A DNA stretch of 64,000 bases from Hexactinellida sp. DTS-2022 (GCA_028753945.1 JAPNXP010000001.1:1602501-1666500), one strand, 5' to 3'. Shown: positions 50,201-58,843, counted from the first letter of the stretch. Translations and numbers: made by a program. The notes: generated by a model from the sequence alone, not told the origin.

Positions 50201-52258
50201 TTCGAAAGAAAGCGGATTGGTTGAGTTGCAGAGAGTGTGGGCCAGTGAGTTCGCTTCCCTGTCCACGGAAATAGTAAGCACAGCGGTGCAGACATTGGAT
50301 GTAGCCAGGCTGGCTGTGCGGCTACAGGCAGACATAGCCAGAGTAATCAGAGATTCGTTTACACTGCTGAGGCTACTCCTGCAGCAGACTGAGCTACTCA
50401 ACTCCACATACCCACAGGTTAGTATAAGGGAACCACAGAATACAAACACGGATAAAGCGAACAAAGTTTAATTCCCTAGCCTATACAACTGCATGCAAAT
50501 GATTTCGGTTAATACGAATTCCGGAAACATTAACTTGGAACAATTTCGTTTCTAAAATTTTTGTCATTTTAATTTCGTCACTTTTCCATAAAATTAACGA
50601 AACATTTTAATTTTCTCTGGAATTACTTCTCTATCAGACGAGGCAAGTAATTCCAGGGAAAAAACTCTAGCACGACAAGGGAAGAGTGGGGGAGGCATGG
50701 TAAAAGGAAGGTGACTGTTACCATGTTCAACATTCTACATTCCCCTTGTATTCGTGTTAACGAGAGGTAAAACTGTGTCTAATAAATACAAACTGTACAT
50801 ATAAGTAACGTATAATAGGTACAATACGTTAATACTGACCCGTGATTTATCCATGATGAATAACATTGATGCCTGAAGGTATCTATGGACAGAATAATGT
50901 ATGTTTTCTAGGTTGAGGAAGCAGCCGACACGGCAGAAGAATATTCGCGAACCATCGAATCACTGCTTGACTTTTCCCCAATAACTATTGCACAGTACTC
51001 ACACGATACATTGACTAGCACTGTGCTTACACTGCAAGATTTCATTAGCCAGCTGAGACAGGAGTCTCTCTCTCAAATGCAACTAGCCAGTAAGGCCATC
51101 ACCAAATCTGAAGTTCTTATTGAGAGAGGAAAGTTCCTACAAAACGTAACAAACGAGCTACTGAACAGACTCAATTCCCATAAGCTGTTGGCTCAGAGCG
51201 CTGTGGAGCAATCTAACCAACTAATTCAACAGCTTCAGGTATGTATTTAATTCTCAATATTATTATTACTAATAATTATCACTCTCTTCAGCCATATCAA
51301 TTAATTACTTATCTAGTTATAATTATTGTATTATCCGAGTACAAGTAGCAAATAAGACAGGTTAATATTTCGTGGATACCAAACTATAACCATTAACATA
51401 AAATTAACATAACATTTAACCCTCACAGGCTAAACATACAGAGATTAACTCCACTCACAGCCAGTCTGTAGTGCTAGTCCAGCTGCTAACTCAGTTCTTA
51501 GCTCTTCTTAACGAGACGCAGCTAGCCAGCACGATTAGTAACGCAGAGAGCACACTTTCGTTGGTGGAGAGCGCGATTAGAGAAGTAACAGACTTAGCTG
51601 CAGCCCTTGCTACAGCCCAGAATAAAGCAGAGACAGCAAAAGTGGTAATTATATTATTGATTAATTGCAGTGTAAAATAATTATCACATTAACTAGCATT
51701 GTTTAATAAATTTATATCTTTATACCAACACGACTGTTCAATTGAATGTTTCAACAGGACGCCAGGTCTGCTACTTCAACTGTTAACGTGATGTCTGATA
51801 AAGTGGAAACGCTGCAAGAAGACATAACCGCAATAGAAAGTCAACTTTTGGAAGTAGAAGCGAACACAGACGCTCTGTACCAGCACGAAACCGAGGGCAG
51901 ACGGGAGCTGGATGCGACCGAGTCGGCTCTAGATGGCATTCTGAGGTACACAGAGCATTTCGAGTCCCGCGTAGATCTGCTGGAAGCGGAGTTCCTGGAG
52001 CTGAACAGCTCTCTGGACGGGATCGGCGTTGTGAGCCAGGAAGATATAGACGCGATCCTACTGAAGATATCTCTGCTCGAGACGGAAGCTGACATGAACA
52101 CGCTGCGGCTGGAGAAGTCAGAGGAGAGCCTAATCGAAGAGAAGGAAGAGCTGGAACATCTCGAGAGAGCTATCTACGAGAGCTATCAACAGACCACAGA
52201 GTTCGATTCTCTACTCGATGATCTGAAGGAATACAATGAGATGCACGCCTGTAACTAA
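31750..52258 (+). CDS. Laminin beta-type chain, 16 exons
   Basis: A basement-membrane heterotrimer subunit, secreted. Exons: 31750-31941, 33576-33790, 33864-34077, 34138-34315, 34428-35216 (or from 34413), 48206-48349, 48399-48507, 48621-48949, 49018-49212, 49324-49464, 49605-49846, 49906-50103, 50178-50417, 50912-51238, 51429-51644, 51758-52258. All introns are GT-AG and phases agree throughout; the sum is 4,230 nt, 1,409 residues (1,414 with the longer exon 5). Order: signal peptide, LN domain, two and a half LE repeats, LF domain, six LE repeats, then coiled coil ending HACN. The LF domain and the CPACSRCF hinge (human LAMB1 has CTPCHQCF) mark a beta chain. It is short beside human LAMB1 (1,786 residues), with fewer LE repeats, and I see no cysteine-rich L-beta loop in the coiled coil. 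Intron 5 (13 kb) contains four opposite-strand genes. Confidence 0.9.
32709..32834. mobile_element. TA-flanked MITE in laminin intron 1
   Basis: A 126-bp element, CAGTAGATGCCGG...CCGGCATCCACTG, with TA on both sides. Same family as the outer element at 3,998-4,337. Confidence 0.85.
35217..35969. other. Start of laminin intron 5, no gene
   Basis: AT-rich. Begins at the gttagt donor and contains a tatata run near 35,245-35,285. Nothing else seen before the duplicated Ig block. Confidence 0.5.
36168..36785 (-). CDS. Tandem Ig-domain protein, intracellular type, copy 1
   Basis: 205 codons, intronless, on the opposite strand inside laminin intron 5. No signal peptide or membrane segment. Two Ig-like domains: residues about 18-100 (ISIIVQPVDV...SYQWYNQEG...LFIGPITQEDFGFYRLSI) and about 124-205 (KLIVQPQGGSFRKGESIHLT...YYQWYKDGTRLDG...LTITNAVSANTGTYILL). 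The tryptophan core and the D-x-G-x-Y pattern are present, but the two canonical disulfide cysteines are replaced, as in many cytosolic Ig domains. The pair order with YQW and the linker RWVEVKNENSG is reminiscent of the paired Ig domains of MALT1/paracaspases, but there is no caspase domain and I do not assign that name. A TATAAAAC lies 46 nt upstream of the ATG. A near-identical copy is at 42,160-42,777. Confidence 0.75.
   Translation of the reverse strand: MTQIQYGTNIINRDQVLGISIIVQPVDVTTREGAYVNISAVIRATKPSYQWYNQEGTSIANKCESNLFIGPITQEDFGFYRLSILDAITKQIVLTRWVEVKNENSGISYNEKQTIEQYTNNKTTPKLIVQPQGGSFRKGESIHLTAHIENARYYQWYKDGTRLDGCTGNTLTITNAVSANTGTYILLASNEYKSTVQTQVRVIIS
36831..36838 (-). promoter_or_regulatory. 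TATA box of Ig gene copy 1
   Basis: The minus strand reads TATAAAAC ending 46 nt before the ATG at 36,785, which implies a 5' UTR of only 10-20 nt. The same box is at 42,823-42,830 in copy 2. Confidence 0.55.
37475..37720. mobile_element. TA-flanked MITE (cctcgctaatcgg family) in laminin intron 5
   Basis: The left end cagcctcgctaatcggaaca and the right end gttcccattagcgagggtg are imperfect inverted repeats, with ta on both sides (37,473-37,474 and 37,721-37,722). No coding capacity. Confidence 0.7.
38036..38286. mobile_element. hAT-type MITE (caggcttggaccggg) with 8-bp target duplication
   Basis: Ends CAGGCTTGGACCGGGTCA and TGACCCGGTCCAAGCCTG are exact inverted repeats. Further ccgggtca units lie just inside. 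The flanking 8-mers gtatcata and gtatcatt match at seven of eight positions. Confidence 0.85.
38729..39034 (-). CDS. Unassigned 101-codon ORF in laminin intron 5
   Basis: An open frame starting MYGWLAWQEARLTVP. The amino-acid composition is plausible for a protein (RIDEIIKSRKHGLVCNFLSV, then LLNLIHNKLKRVANINF), but no domain is recognised and no promoter or splice evidence is seen. It may be a remnant exon of an unidentified repeat or a chance frame. Confidence 0.2.
   Translation of the reverse strand: MYGWLAWQEARLTVPNLHRIDEIIKSRKHGLVCNFLSVYGMSTKWISTVHEPTLLNLIHNKLKRVANINFKTGEKQITEYVREISVHTEVMFRLFDITRVH
39035..41961. other. Laminin intron 5 interior, no gene
   Basis: No convincing frame on either strand. 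A short (ta)n run lies at 41,416-41,432. It separates the two copies of the Ig block. Confidence 0.45.
42160..42777 (-). CDS. Tandem Ig-domain protein, intracellular type, copy 2
   Basis: 205 codons, same start and stop as copy 1. By eye the two frames differ at about 15-16 bases; seven change amino acids at six sites (T to A, T to I, A to P, K to S, K to Q, E to K) and about eight are silent. Silent changes are therefore in excess for the number of available sites, and neither frame is broken, which fits constraint after duplication. Domains are as in copy 1: two Ig folds without canonical cysteines, no signal peptide, and a TATAAAAC at 42,823-42,830. Nested in the laminin intron on the opposite strand. 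Confidence 0.75.
   Translation of the reverse strand: MTQIQYGTNIINRDQVLGISIIVQPVDVTAREGAYVNISAVIRATKPSYQWYNQEGISIANKCESNLFIGPITQEDFGFYRLSILDPITSQIVLTRWVEVKNENSGISYNEQQTIKQYTNNKTTPKLIVQPQGGSFRKGESIHLTAHIENARYYQWYKDGTRLDGCTGNTLTITNAVSANTGTYILLASNEYKSTVQTQVRVIIS
42823..42830 (-). promoter_or_regulatory. TATA box of Ig gene copy 2
   Basis: TATAAAAC on the minus strand, the same distance from the ATG as in copy 1 and contained in the duplicated block. Confidence 0.55.
42846..43923. other. Laminin intron 5, between Ig copy 2 and APTX
   Basis: Non-coding. 43,268-43,290 has a MITE-like end (cagtagaatatgtctataac) without a clear partner. Nothing else recognised. Confidence 0.4.
43924..44523 (-). CDS. 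APTX: Aprataxin (HIT domain plus zinc finger), no FHA domain
   Basis: 199 codons, single exon, opposite strand to laminin. Aprataxin removes AMP from abortive 5'-adenylated DNA ends left by DNA ligase and acts in single-strand break repair in the nucleus. Visible: GHWSAGL near residue 20, the HIT triad in QHLHMHVI (H115, H117, H119; by analogy H117 is the nucleophile), the family signature KKHWNSFNTNYF at 133-144, and the C-terminal zinc finger C177, C180, H193, C197. The N-terminal FHA domain of vertebrate aprataxin, which docks to XRCC1/XRCC4, is absent from this exon. The frame starts at an ATG after a short upstream region with a TATA-like element, so this is probably the whole protein. 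AT-rich codon use contrasts with CCT4. Confidence 0.93.
   Translation of the reverse strand: MSLPPDIIRVIKIREMASKGHWSAGLTTDMLKPENILKQDDHVVLIRDKFPKSKHHYLTIPKEKINFLTDLNASHIGLLKHMSLFAEEYVRSLSSVHSKAVEVIMGFHAIPSMQHLHMHVIGTDFQGKGLKTKKHWNSFNTNYFVDCKRLVEQLELNGKVAFDNSKYSEMLNTPLACRRCRMALANMTQLKDHIIKCRV
44524..45683. other. Laminin intron 5, between APTX and RBSN, no gene
   Basis: Contains a degenerate MITE at about 44,864-45,020 (ccctcgctaatccgaaac against gttcggattcgcgagaatgt) and a (ta)-rich stretch at 45,225-45,260. Confidence 0.45.
45684..47195 (-). CDS. RBSN: Rabenosyn-5 (FYVE-finger Rab effector), single exon
   Basis: 503 codons. Rabenosyn-5 links PI3P-rich early endosomes with Rab5/Rab4 and VPS45 for fusion and recycling. 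Domains: N-terminal C2H2 finger (C12, C15, H28, H33); a linker with the conserved WEPQEMG; the FYVE finger with WQPD (174-177), C183/C186, SKHHCRLCG (C198, C201), C206/C209 and C261/C264. About 50 residues are inserted before the last cysteine pair; an enlarged FYVE loop is a feature of rabenosyn. The C-terminus DPYMVQLRLLRGYLSQAERE, then GRQDEVDTLTQEVDMLLTEI, matches the Rab5-binding helical hairpin. NPF motifs that bind EHD proteins in vertebrates are not seen, and only one such hairpin is present, so the protein is shorter than the human one. Opposite strand inside laminin intron 5; the laminin exon 6 acceptor is 1.0 kb away. Confidence 0.92.
   Translation of the reverse strand: MSEEVSLEGYICPHCMENQGSMAGLQQHFEEVHSQKRSFTTLFREKESSSFMKGIIGKAKEKFIVSSNLSQSKSVNTSFEYAPDERAVSNLSAEVQTSNPSGINKFCWEPQEMGSSRCFMNQYKPLRDTYVDQLTVETNQVLIRLGKMTSMKTATVSSPSEKKIRKMEMEVVQWQPDKEGKYCAVCSKKLLLASKHHCRLCGLVICNKCSLFLPMPIAMLLEKTNKQCLDVQACRRALRIAKEQANELALNGKLENALRLCVKCDAIVEKRLRRLESVHTRPRLSLLYVSICDMMREVDSLLPMYEGIVSGILEGKVEHTSEEAKRMRFSILQLYESIDAKSKKALTLLETPGATGSAEVEHSPRQMKLHKGVRSFAVRYLQERIACLPNVPSDAEIAKIRKKREEDRGLSKSCKHPEKLIEVSSNPPKPRSQSHLLNTGWVASSYDSTALEDAEEDPYMVQLRLLRGYLSQAEREGRQDEVDTLTQEVDMLLTEIDRRSIHT
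47196..48205. other. End of laminin intron 5, no gene
   Basis: Promoter side of RBSN, then non-coding. 47,860-48,120 holds loosely inverted phrases (cttggctccaaatagtgg and ggcactattggcacg) that may be an old transposon. Ends with the exon 6 acceptor cttag. Confidence 0.45.
48206..52258 (+). other. Laminin C-terminal block: LE repeats and coiled coil (exons 6-16)
   Basis: Six LE repeats are recognisable from CDCSEKGSIIDICDPYGG to CECDVTGSEETLCDRLTG...CATNNYNYSIGCPA. The trimer hinge CSRCFNQVFELYSSLR opens the coiled coil. Exons 11-16 encode about 575 residues of heptad-rich helix (for example LETEADMNTLRLEKSEESLI, and EEKEELEHLERAIYESYQQ at the end) with almost no cysteine except one near the start and C-terminal HACN, which probably forms the disulfide to a partner chain. 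Several introns split the rod. Confidence 0.88.
50418..50911. other. Laminin intron 13 with MITE-like ends
   Basis: 50,500-50,780 shows ggttaatacgaattcc near the left and gtattcgtgttaacgaga near the right, plus an internal imperfect palindrome (ggaattacttctctatcaga...gcaagtaattcc). Likely an old pogo-type MITE. Confidence 0.45.
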
Positions 52259-55200
52259 TATAATTTGGTTTTCTTTTACTAGCTTGTGAACTTTTAACTC
52301 CAATTATAACTTCTGTGTAAATATTAATTTTATTATAAACTGAAGTGACCTATTTTAACTGTTTGTAAATTATCTAATTTTATTTCTGATTTTGGAAGAA
52401 CCTTGTTGTTAGTTAATATTTATATTATACATATTGTAATGAGTATCTGTTTTACAAATGAGACACGACTTAATTCGTAAGCTTGTTGATATAAATAAGC
52501 TGTCAAATTATTTGTCAAGTACAGTAAAGTATCGTTATTACAAACACCAGGAGACCATCGAAATATGTTCGTATTAACCGGAGTCACTAGTATGCATTTA
52601 TATAGACAAGGGGAGTTAAACCTTGTACTCCTTCACCGATAGTTCGCCTTATTCGTGTTCGTATTAACGAGAGTCTACTCATAGACTATGGTCTACTGTA
52701 AATAGTTGCTACTCGTACGATTTAGTCCTAAAATATACCTTTTGGTTGGAAATTGAAAGCTCAAATTTAACAATTCATTACCTAAGATTGAAGATGAGTC
52801 AATTAATATTGTTTATCAAAATAAACAATACTTCATCAATGTGACACTGAACGATCATGAAATCAATAAAATTTAATTAGTATACTTGTAACTTGTAAGC
52901 AGGCTTTCATCCAGGCAAAAAAATTCTCCGCGCCTAGATTAAGTTTGAGCTCGAAAATGCGCCTAAATAGTGTTACGTCTATGGGAGCATCTCTCGATTT
53001 TCGCGCGCACACGCCTAGACAAAACCCTGCTTGTAAGAAAGTTTGCCTTGTTCATTACAAATGAGTGTAGTTATGAAGGAGAGGAACAAACTAAAAAGGT
53101 AGACTTATTTAATCAATTATAATTTGGCATTACACTTCAAACTTGGAATATAATTACGCATATATTCATGCTATACTCCAATTAAGTATTTCATTCAAAT
53201 CGCATATATAATTCGGGGGCGATCTCTAGACGTAGACTAAGTGAGTATCAAAATATTTATTGATAATTTAAATTGTGTAAATCCACAAATATTTAAATCG
53301 AATATTCATACAAAAACTAACTGTCACGACTAGAACTTGAGAGAATTATCATTCTCTAATTGAATATATAGCGAATCAGGCTCCGCAGCTAAAGTGAATA
53401 TGATCCGAGGATACACTATCACAGTATTACCATACTATTTGTAGTTTAGTACAATAATAATATTTACATTATTCACCATTTCTAATTTAATGATCAGTAA
53501 ATTTCGAAGTAATCAATTTCCTACATCTACATATGGTGTAGAATGGCTATTATAGTTTTTGCAATGAATTATTAACGCGTCTGAAATGTGTAAAGTCAAT
53601 AAGCGAGTAATTTTACAACATTTAATAACTAATTTCCATAAGAGTGTTATTATTGCGAGTACTCCTTAGAAGTAATTGTAAATTCCATAGGCTAGCTTAA
53701 TATTACGTTTGGAGAACAAATGTTTATTAGACAATTTACACATAATCTCTAAAACAGAGATAGCAGTTAAGGGTGCTCTGTACTGATATTTTGACACCCG
53801 ACGACCTAATGTTTTTATTGCGTTTTTGGATAGTACTAATATATCTAAGATATCCCTGAAAATATTAGAGTTCTACTATGTATATATCCTTAGTTATGAA
53901 CTAGACAATGTCAATCTAGGCCTAATCCATACTAGGCAAATATTTAAAAAAAATTTTTATGTTAGTTTTTAGCGCGAAACATGTCAATTCTAAAATATAC
54001 CTGAGTCAATACTCAATGTTTTAAATCGAACCGAAATATGCTTTTTCTTTAATCTACTCTATGTTATTGTCATTTTTGTGAAATTGGTCAAAAAAACCCC
54101 ACTATTTTTCATTAAAAGTATACTAATTCAATTTTTTTGTATTATATTGCCAAAACTGCCCGCTTTTAAAACATGCGCCTACATATACTGAGCATTTTAA
54201 AAAAAAGTTTGACTTTCTAGAATAAAAATTCTCTTTTTTACATCCATATGCCCAAATGGTCTTTTTTTACACCTTCATAATTAGCATTTAATTAATTTGT
54301 GTCGAAGTGGCTGAGTCCAGAATATGAAAGTGCGAAGAAAAGGAGTTCCTAAACTGCATAAAATAGATAATGTCATTTGAAATTGAATTAGACTATTTTT
54401 AGCAATTTAGAGCTAAGCTCTATCTCATTTGGATCAGAAGTTGGATTTTTGTCAGCTTTTTAACATATTGCCACTTTGACACCACCATATTTGGGCATTT
54501 GAAATCAGAACACATCATTCGAATTATAATATAATCCCAAAAGTTTATCCAATGAGTAAGAAATAGTATCATGATGTGACTAGAATTTTAGAGCTAGTCT
54601 CTGCTGTCCAGAGATCAAGAGTTACAAAATTTGCTTCGTCATCAAAATTGGTCACATCAAAGTACCATATATGGTCATGTTAAAAAGTGTGACACCTAGA
54701 GACCTAAAATGTATTATAAACGTATAGAAAGTCAGGTATTTACAGTATTTTCTAATGCCTATGATCATTTTATCTCAAAGCGTTTCTGAAATATCAACAG
54801 GTGTGAAATGTCAGATTTTTTGCCCCCTTCTGTGGCCCAAAAGTCCATAACTTATCGAATAATGATTGGATCGTGTTGTGTAACGTCTCATTTTGTGCGC
54901 AAATGCTATTTCCCTATTTGTATTACCAAATTGGTGTTTTATATAATACATTATTGTATATTTGAGGGCCTTGAGGTGTGAAAATATGACAAAACAGACA
55001 AAACCATAGTCATAAATTGGTCATAACTCATGATATATTATTGTAAAAGTGTTGAAAACAAATGCTACGCATAGATAAGAAGCTTGTGCATTTTTAAGAA
55101 GAATAACAGAATTATTCTGCTGACCAATTTCCCACAGTAATATATGATCACCGGGCACTTGCATACCCTTCATATTCTTTTATGCCCCTAATTTCCTAAT

Positions 55201-56647
55201 TTTTGACATATTCCTGAACTTTTTGACGTGAACCTGTATATTTTGACATGTAGATTCCGAATTTTTTAATTTTGGGAACAATATATGGCAGTGTAGAATT
55301 TCATCACCTCTTTTGATGTTGAAATTCGGAAAAATTCGTGGGCCGCAGCCTTAGAATGCTTATAAAACCAAAAATAATTATCAGAAAGTCAAAAAATTTC
55401 TCTGGGGTAATACATGATACATCCTCAGACCCTTGAACTAGAATTGAAATTTTTTTCTTATAACATTTTATAACGATAGTTTAGTGCACGACTGCGTTTT
55501 ATGATTATTTTGAAAAAATGCCCTTTAGCATCGTTTCTTCTACAAAAATAAATAAAATAAAAATTATTACTCAGAGGAAATAGTCTCATAATAATATGTT
55601 CAAAAATTCAAAAAGATTCAACAATTTTTGAAATAATGTCATGCCCATATAAGGAAGTCGACGTCTTATTTTATTAAAAAACACCATCTTGATTGAAAAT
55701 TAAGAAAAAAAAAATCATAGAAGTCAATCTCTATCTCATCTAGAGTATTCCTAGTAGTAAATTTTGCAATTCTGAGATTCACCGTGAACGCCCGAATATC
55801 AATACAGATTACCCTTAATTAGGTACTTGCGTATTTCGGCTAGTCAGGAGTGTTTCCAATGATTATTGCATCTTAATTCAAACTGTACTAATGGGTATGG
55901 ACACAGTGGGATAATAATGCACCTGGCCTAGAGTCTTATGCATGCAATGTACATGCAATGAGTATGTAAGTGCGTAGCATTTGGGCTTAATTAAATTACA
56001 GATAAATCTACAAAATGAATCACATCATCCTTATTATAATTAATATTATTTAGTACAACAGTTGCAGGACATAAAAACCCTCAAATATATTATTCTCTAT
56101 AACTTCAAAGTATAATTATTATTTTGATCCAAGATGATAATTAAATAGACATTCTATTTTATATTATTCAACATACAAATATTTAGATTATCCAACATAA
56201 TAATTAAGGTAAAATCACAAAAATAAAACCCACGAGATTAGCTAGACTGTTGCACAAACATTATAGAAATATTGACTCCAGATTGATAACAGACAGTCTG
56301 TCTCTGTACTATCTTTAGTGCACAAATGATTATTTACCATATTTATATAAACAATATAGTATTATAAGAATATTAAGAAACGTTTAAATATGTTTAATTC
56401 TACATAGTAAAATAGTTATGATATTAGGTATCTGATATCAATGATATTTTTAATAGTTATTACAATTTATCCTAGGATATCCAACGGGTATAATAAATAT
56501 ACATTACAAGTACCGTATTACTAAGTTCTAAATATACGCGGGACAATTATAATTAAAGCCAACTTAGAGGGAGGCAGTCTCACATACCTCATATAAAGGT
56601 GCTAAATAAAATAATAGCCTCTATGCTATAGACTGTACTCTGTAGTA
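52259..56647. other. Intergenic, 4.4 kb, no gene
   Basis: A degenerate MITE at 52,522-52,699 (cagtaaagtatcgttattac against cgtattaacgagagtctac). From 53,930 to 55,790 the composition is unusually even for the window, with repeated phrases like accatatttgggcat/accatatatggtcat and ttttgacat. No frame or inverted ends were found, so it may be one large decayed element. Confidence 0.4.
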
Positions 56648-56832
56648 CAGTCAACTCCGCTTAACGGAGCCACCGGTTAATCGGTTTCTCCGCTTAATCG
56701 GGTCAAAATTTCACAGGATTTATAGGACAGAATTACAGTTTGGCTTACAATATTTTCGGTTAATCGGTTTCTCCGCTTAATAGAGTCAAAACAACCTGGT
56801 CCCGAGGTGGCTCTATTAAGCGGAGTTGACTG
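56648..56832. mobile_element. TA-flanked MITE, family A
   Basis: A 185-bp element, CAGTCAACTCCGCTTAACGG...GAGTTGACTG, TA on both sides (56,646-56,647 and 56,833-56,834). It is the best preserved full-length copy of the family. The motif ggtttctccgcttaat occurs twice inside. Confidence 0.9.
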
Positions 56833-57051
56833 TATATAAATACAGGTCTTTTATTATTAACATTAAAGGGACCAAAAGTTGTGTTCATAATAGAGAGACT
56901 TCATAATAAGCGAACTCAACTTAATACAAACCTTATGTAAGTTGTTGATTTGGGATCATAGGGATTGTTCATATTAAAAGTTTTTAATACGTGTACGTAA
57001 GCAGACGAAAGTTGTTCACAATAAGCAGACCTGACTTTATTATAATACATA

Positions 57052-57311
57052 CCGTATTTCCCCGAATAAGCGCCCCGGCGCTTATTGTTTTCGTGGGCCA
57101 AAATTATCCTGAAATTTTTGTGAAAAATCCAGAATATAATATTTAGGTGGGTTATAATGGTTTCCACCAACAGTATACCTACTGAAGTTGCCAAAATCAA
57201 TGGAATTACATTACAGTGATCTACTAATGTGTTTAAATTTTATCATACCAATGTCACTTTTATTGACCCGGCGCTTATTCAAGCCCCCGGCGCTTATTCG
57301 GGGAAATACGG
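57052..57311. mobile_element. TA-flanked MITE (ccccgaataagcgcc), copy 1
   Basis: 260 bp. Ends CCGTATTTCCCCGAATAAGC and the exact reverse complement, TA on both sides. The motif cggcgcttattc is doubled at each end. An inverted relative is at 59,744-60,004. Confidence 0.9.
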
Positions 57312-57996
57312 TACTTGATGGTTACGTAAGATTAATTATACTTTTGAACACTTTTAAATTACAAATTATTCAAGGGTATATTTATTAAATCGTTCTTTAG
57401 GGGGAAATTATTCGAGATATAAAATGCATACTAACTAAAAACAGGTGGAAATATTGACATTCTATAGTTCTTGAAAAATTCTTCGCATGCGACTGAGACG
57501 AAAGGGCTCTTATAATAAATTGGGTATTTACTATTTACTATACGTACAATAGATTTACAGGAGTGATGCTTTAAGTTCAAATACCGAACTTTATACTAAA
57601 TGAATCTCAAGTAAACTATTAAGAGTTTGAATTAATGATCTCCTTTGCAATATAATACAATACACATATGAATGAGCAGAGTTCTCGATGTTTCTGGCAT
57701 TAAAAACAACTAATTGTAAATAACATAAATATTGCAATTAAGCAGTTCAAGGAAATATTGAAGAATTTGGAAATTGTATATTTTGTAATACTATCAAATC
57801 CAATTAAGGAATTACTCTTGTTTGCATTTCCTGTTTAATGTGTAAATAATTAATACACTTCCTTTGTATACAAAGCATTAATTTCAAAGGTACTATTGAA
57901 CAACCAGTTTACAGTGTATAAATTAATAATAACCATGTCTCTAGTTCTATAAATAGGAACAGTATTATAAATGCTTAGAAATAATATCTAGAAGAG
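57312..57996. other. Upstream region of the CARD-TM gene, no gene
   Basis: AT-rich, no frame. Ends in a TATA box. Confidence 0.4.
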
Positions 57997-58004
57997 TATA
58001 AAAG
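57997..58004 (+). promoter_or_regulatory. TATA box of the CARD-TM gene
   Basis: TATAAAAG lies 36-43 nt upstream of the ATG at 58,040, which implies a transcription start about 10-15 nt before the ATG. The start context is taaaATGG. Confidence 0.6.
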
Positions 58005-58039
58005 GAAATAAGCTATTCCGCTGTATAACATCATTTAAA

Positions 58040-58843
58040 ATGGTTGAAACTTTGTCTTATTTGAATTATCATTCGCACGATTTCGTAATCGTCTCGACAA
58101 TAGATTTCGAACAGATCCAGGATAAACTTTTCGAAGCAGGGCTAATTGACCAAGAAGAAATATCAAGGGTGTTGAAATCAAGTAATCTGAAAATTAAACA
58201 AAACATATGTCTACTCAAAATATTATTCGAAGGAAAAAGAGATTTCAACCCATTTATCGAAATACTTAGAAGTGACACAAATGTCCAAAAACATAGAAAG
58301 TTAGCAAAGCAAATAAGTGCTCCAGTAATGTTAACAATGGAAGAGAAACAACATTTCAGCATCAGGGGGGAGAAAACATCTGATCAACTAGCTTCAACAT
58401 GTAACGAATCGAATGAATTCATCACCGATTTATTCAGAGAGTTGTCATTCGTACCCAAATGCAATGAAAGCCCAGAAAATAAATACGATACTGAATCTGG
58501 TATATACAGCGAAGCGGAGCTGAGTCAAGATAGTGAGAGCATCAGCGAGGAAGAGTACAACCTTCTTTCTGACCCAGAATCTTGTGAATCTGATGACAGA
58601 AACATCCTATCCACGAGCAATAACGAAATAGAACAAATAAAAACAACATTGCAAGGAAATTCAAATTCAAATCAAATCGTGTGTAGTGGCAGAAACTGGA
58701 AAATGATTATTTCCAAAAGAATGAGAATATTCGGTTTAAAAATATTATTCCCATCAGTAATAATGATTGGCTTCCTATTCACACACGTCATCATACACCA
58801 GCCTACATCCTGGTTACTTTCTGTATTTAAAAATGTTATTTAG
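58040..58843 (+). CDS. CARD-like death-fold protein with C-terminal membrane anchor (MAVS-like layout)
   Basis: 267 codons, single exon. Residues about 8-92 follow the CARD helix pattern: DFVIVSTIDFEQIQDKLFEA, then GLIDQEEISRVL, KQNICLLKILFEGKRDFNPF, and IEILRSD...HRKLAKQI. In CARDs such as that of RAIDD the same spacing of L, LL and F.F residues is found. Residues 140-205 are an acidic serine-rich linker (YSEAELSQDSESISEEEY). Residues about 230-252 are one hydrophobic helix (FGLKILFPSVIMIGFLFTHV), preceded by basic residues and followed by only about 15 residues, so it could be a tail anchor. CARD plus C-terminal anchor is the layout of MAVS, the mitochondrial adaptor for RIG-I-like receptors. 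I infer similarity of architecture, not orthology. AT-rich codons; TATA box close by. Confidence 0.7.
   Translation: MVETLSYLNYHSHDFVIVSTIDFEQIQDKLFEAGLIDQEEISRVLKSSNLKIKQNICLLKILFEGKRDFNPFIEILRSDTNVQKHRKLAKQISAPVMLTMEEKQHFSIRGEKTSDQLASTCNESNEFITDLFRELSFVPKCNESPENKYDTESGIYSEAELSQDSESISEEEYNLLSDPESCESDDRNILSTSNNEIEQIKTTLQGNSNSNQIVCSGRNWKMIISKRMRIFGLKILFPSVIMIGFLFTHVIIHQPTSWLLSVFKNVI

Noticed and set aside
58040-58843. Calling the CARD-TM gene MAVS
   Set aside because: Architecture matches, but no proline-rich region or TRAF motifs were recognised and orthology cannot be shown from this sequence.
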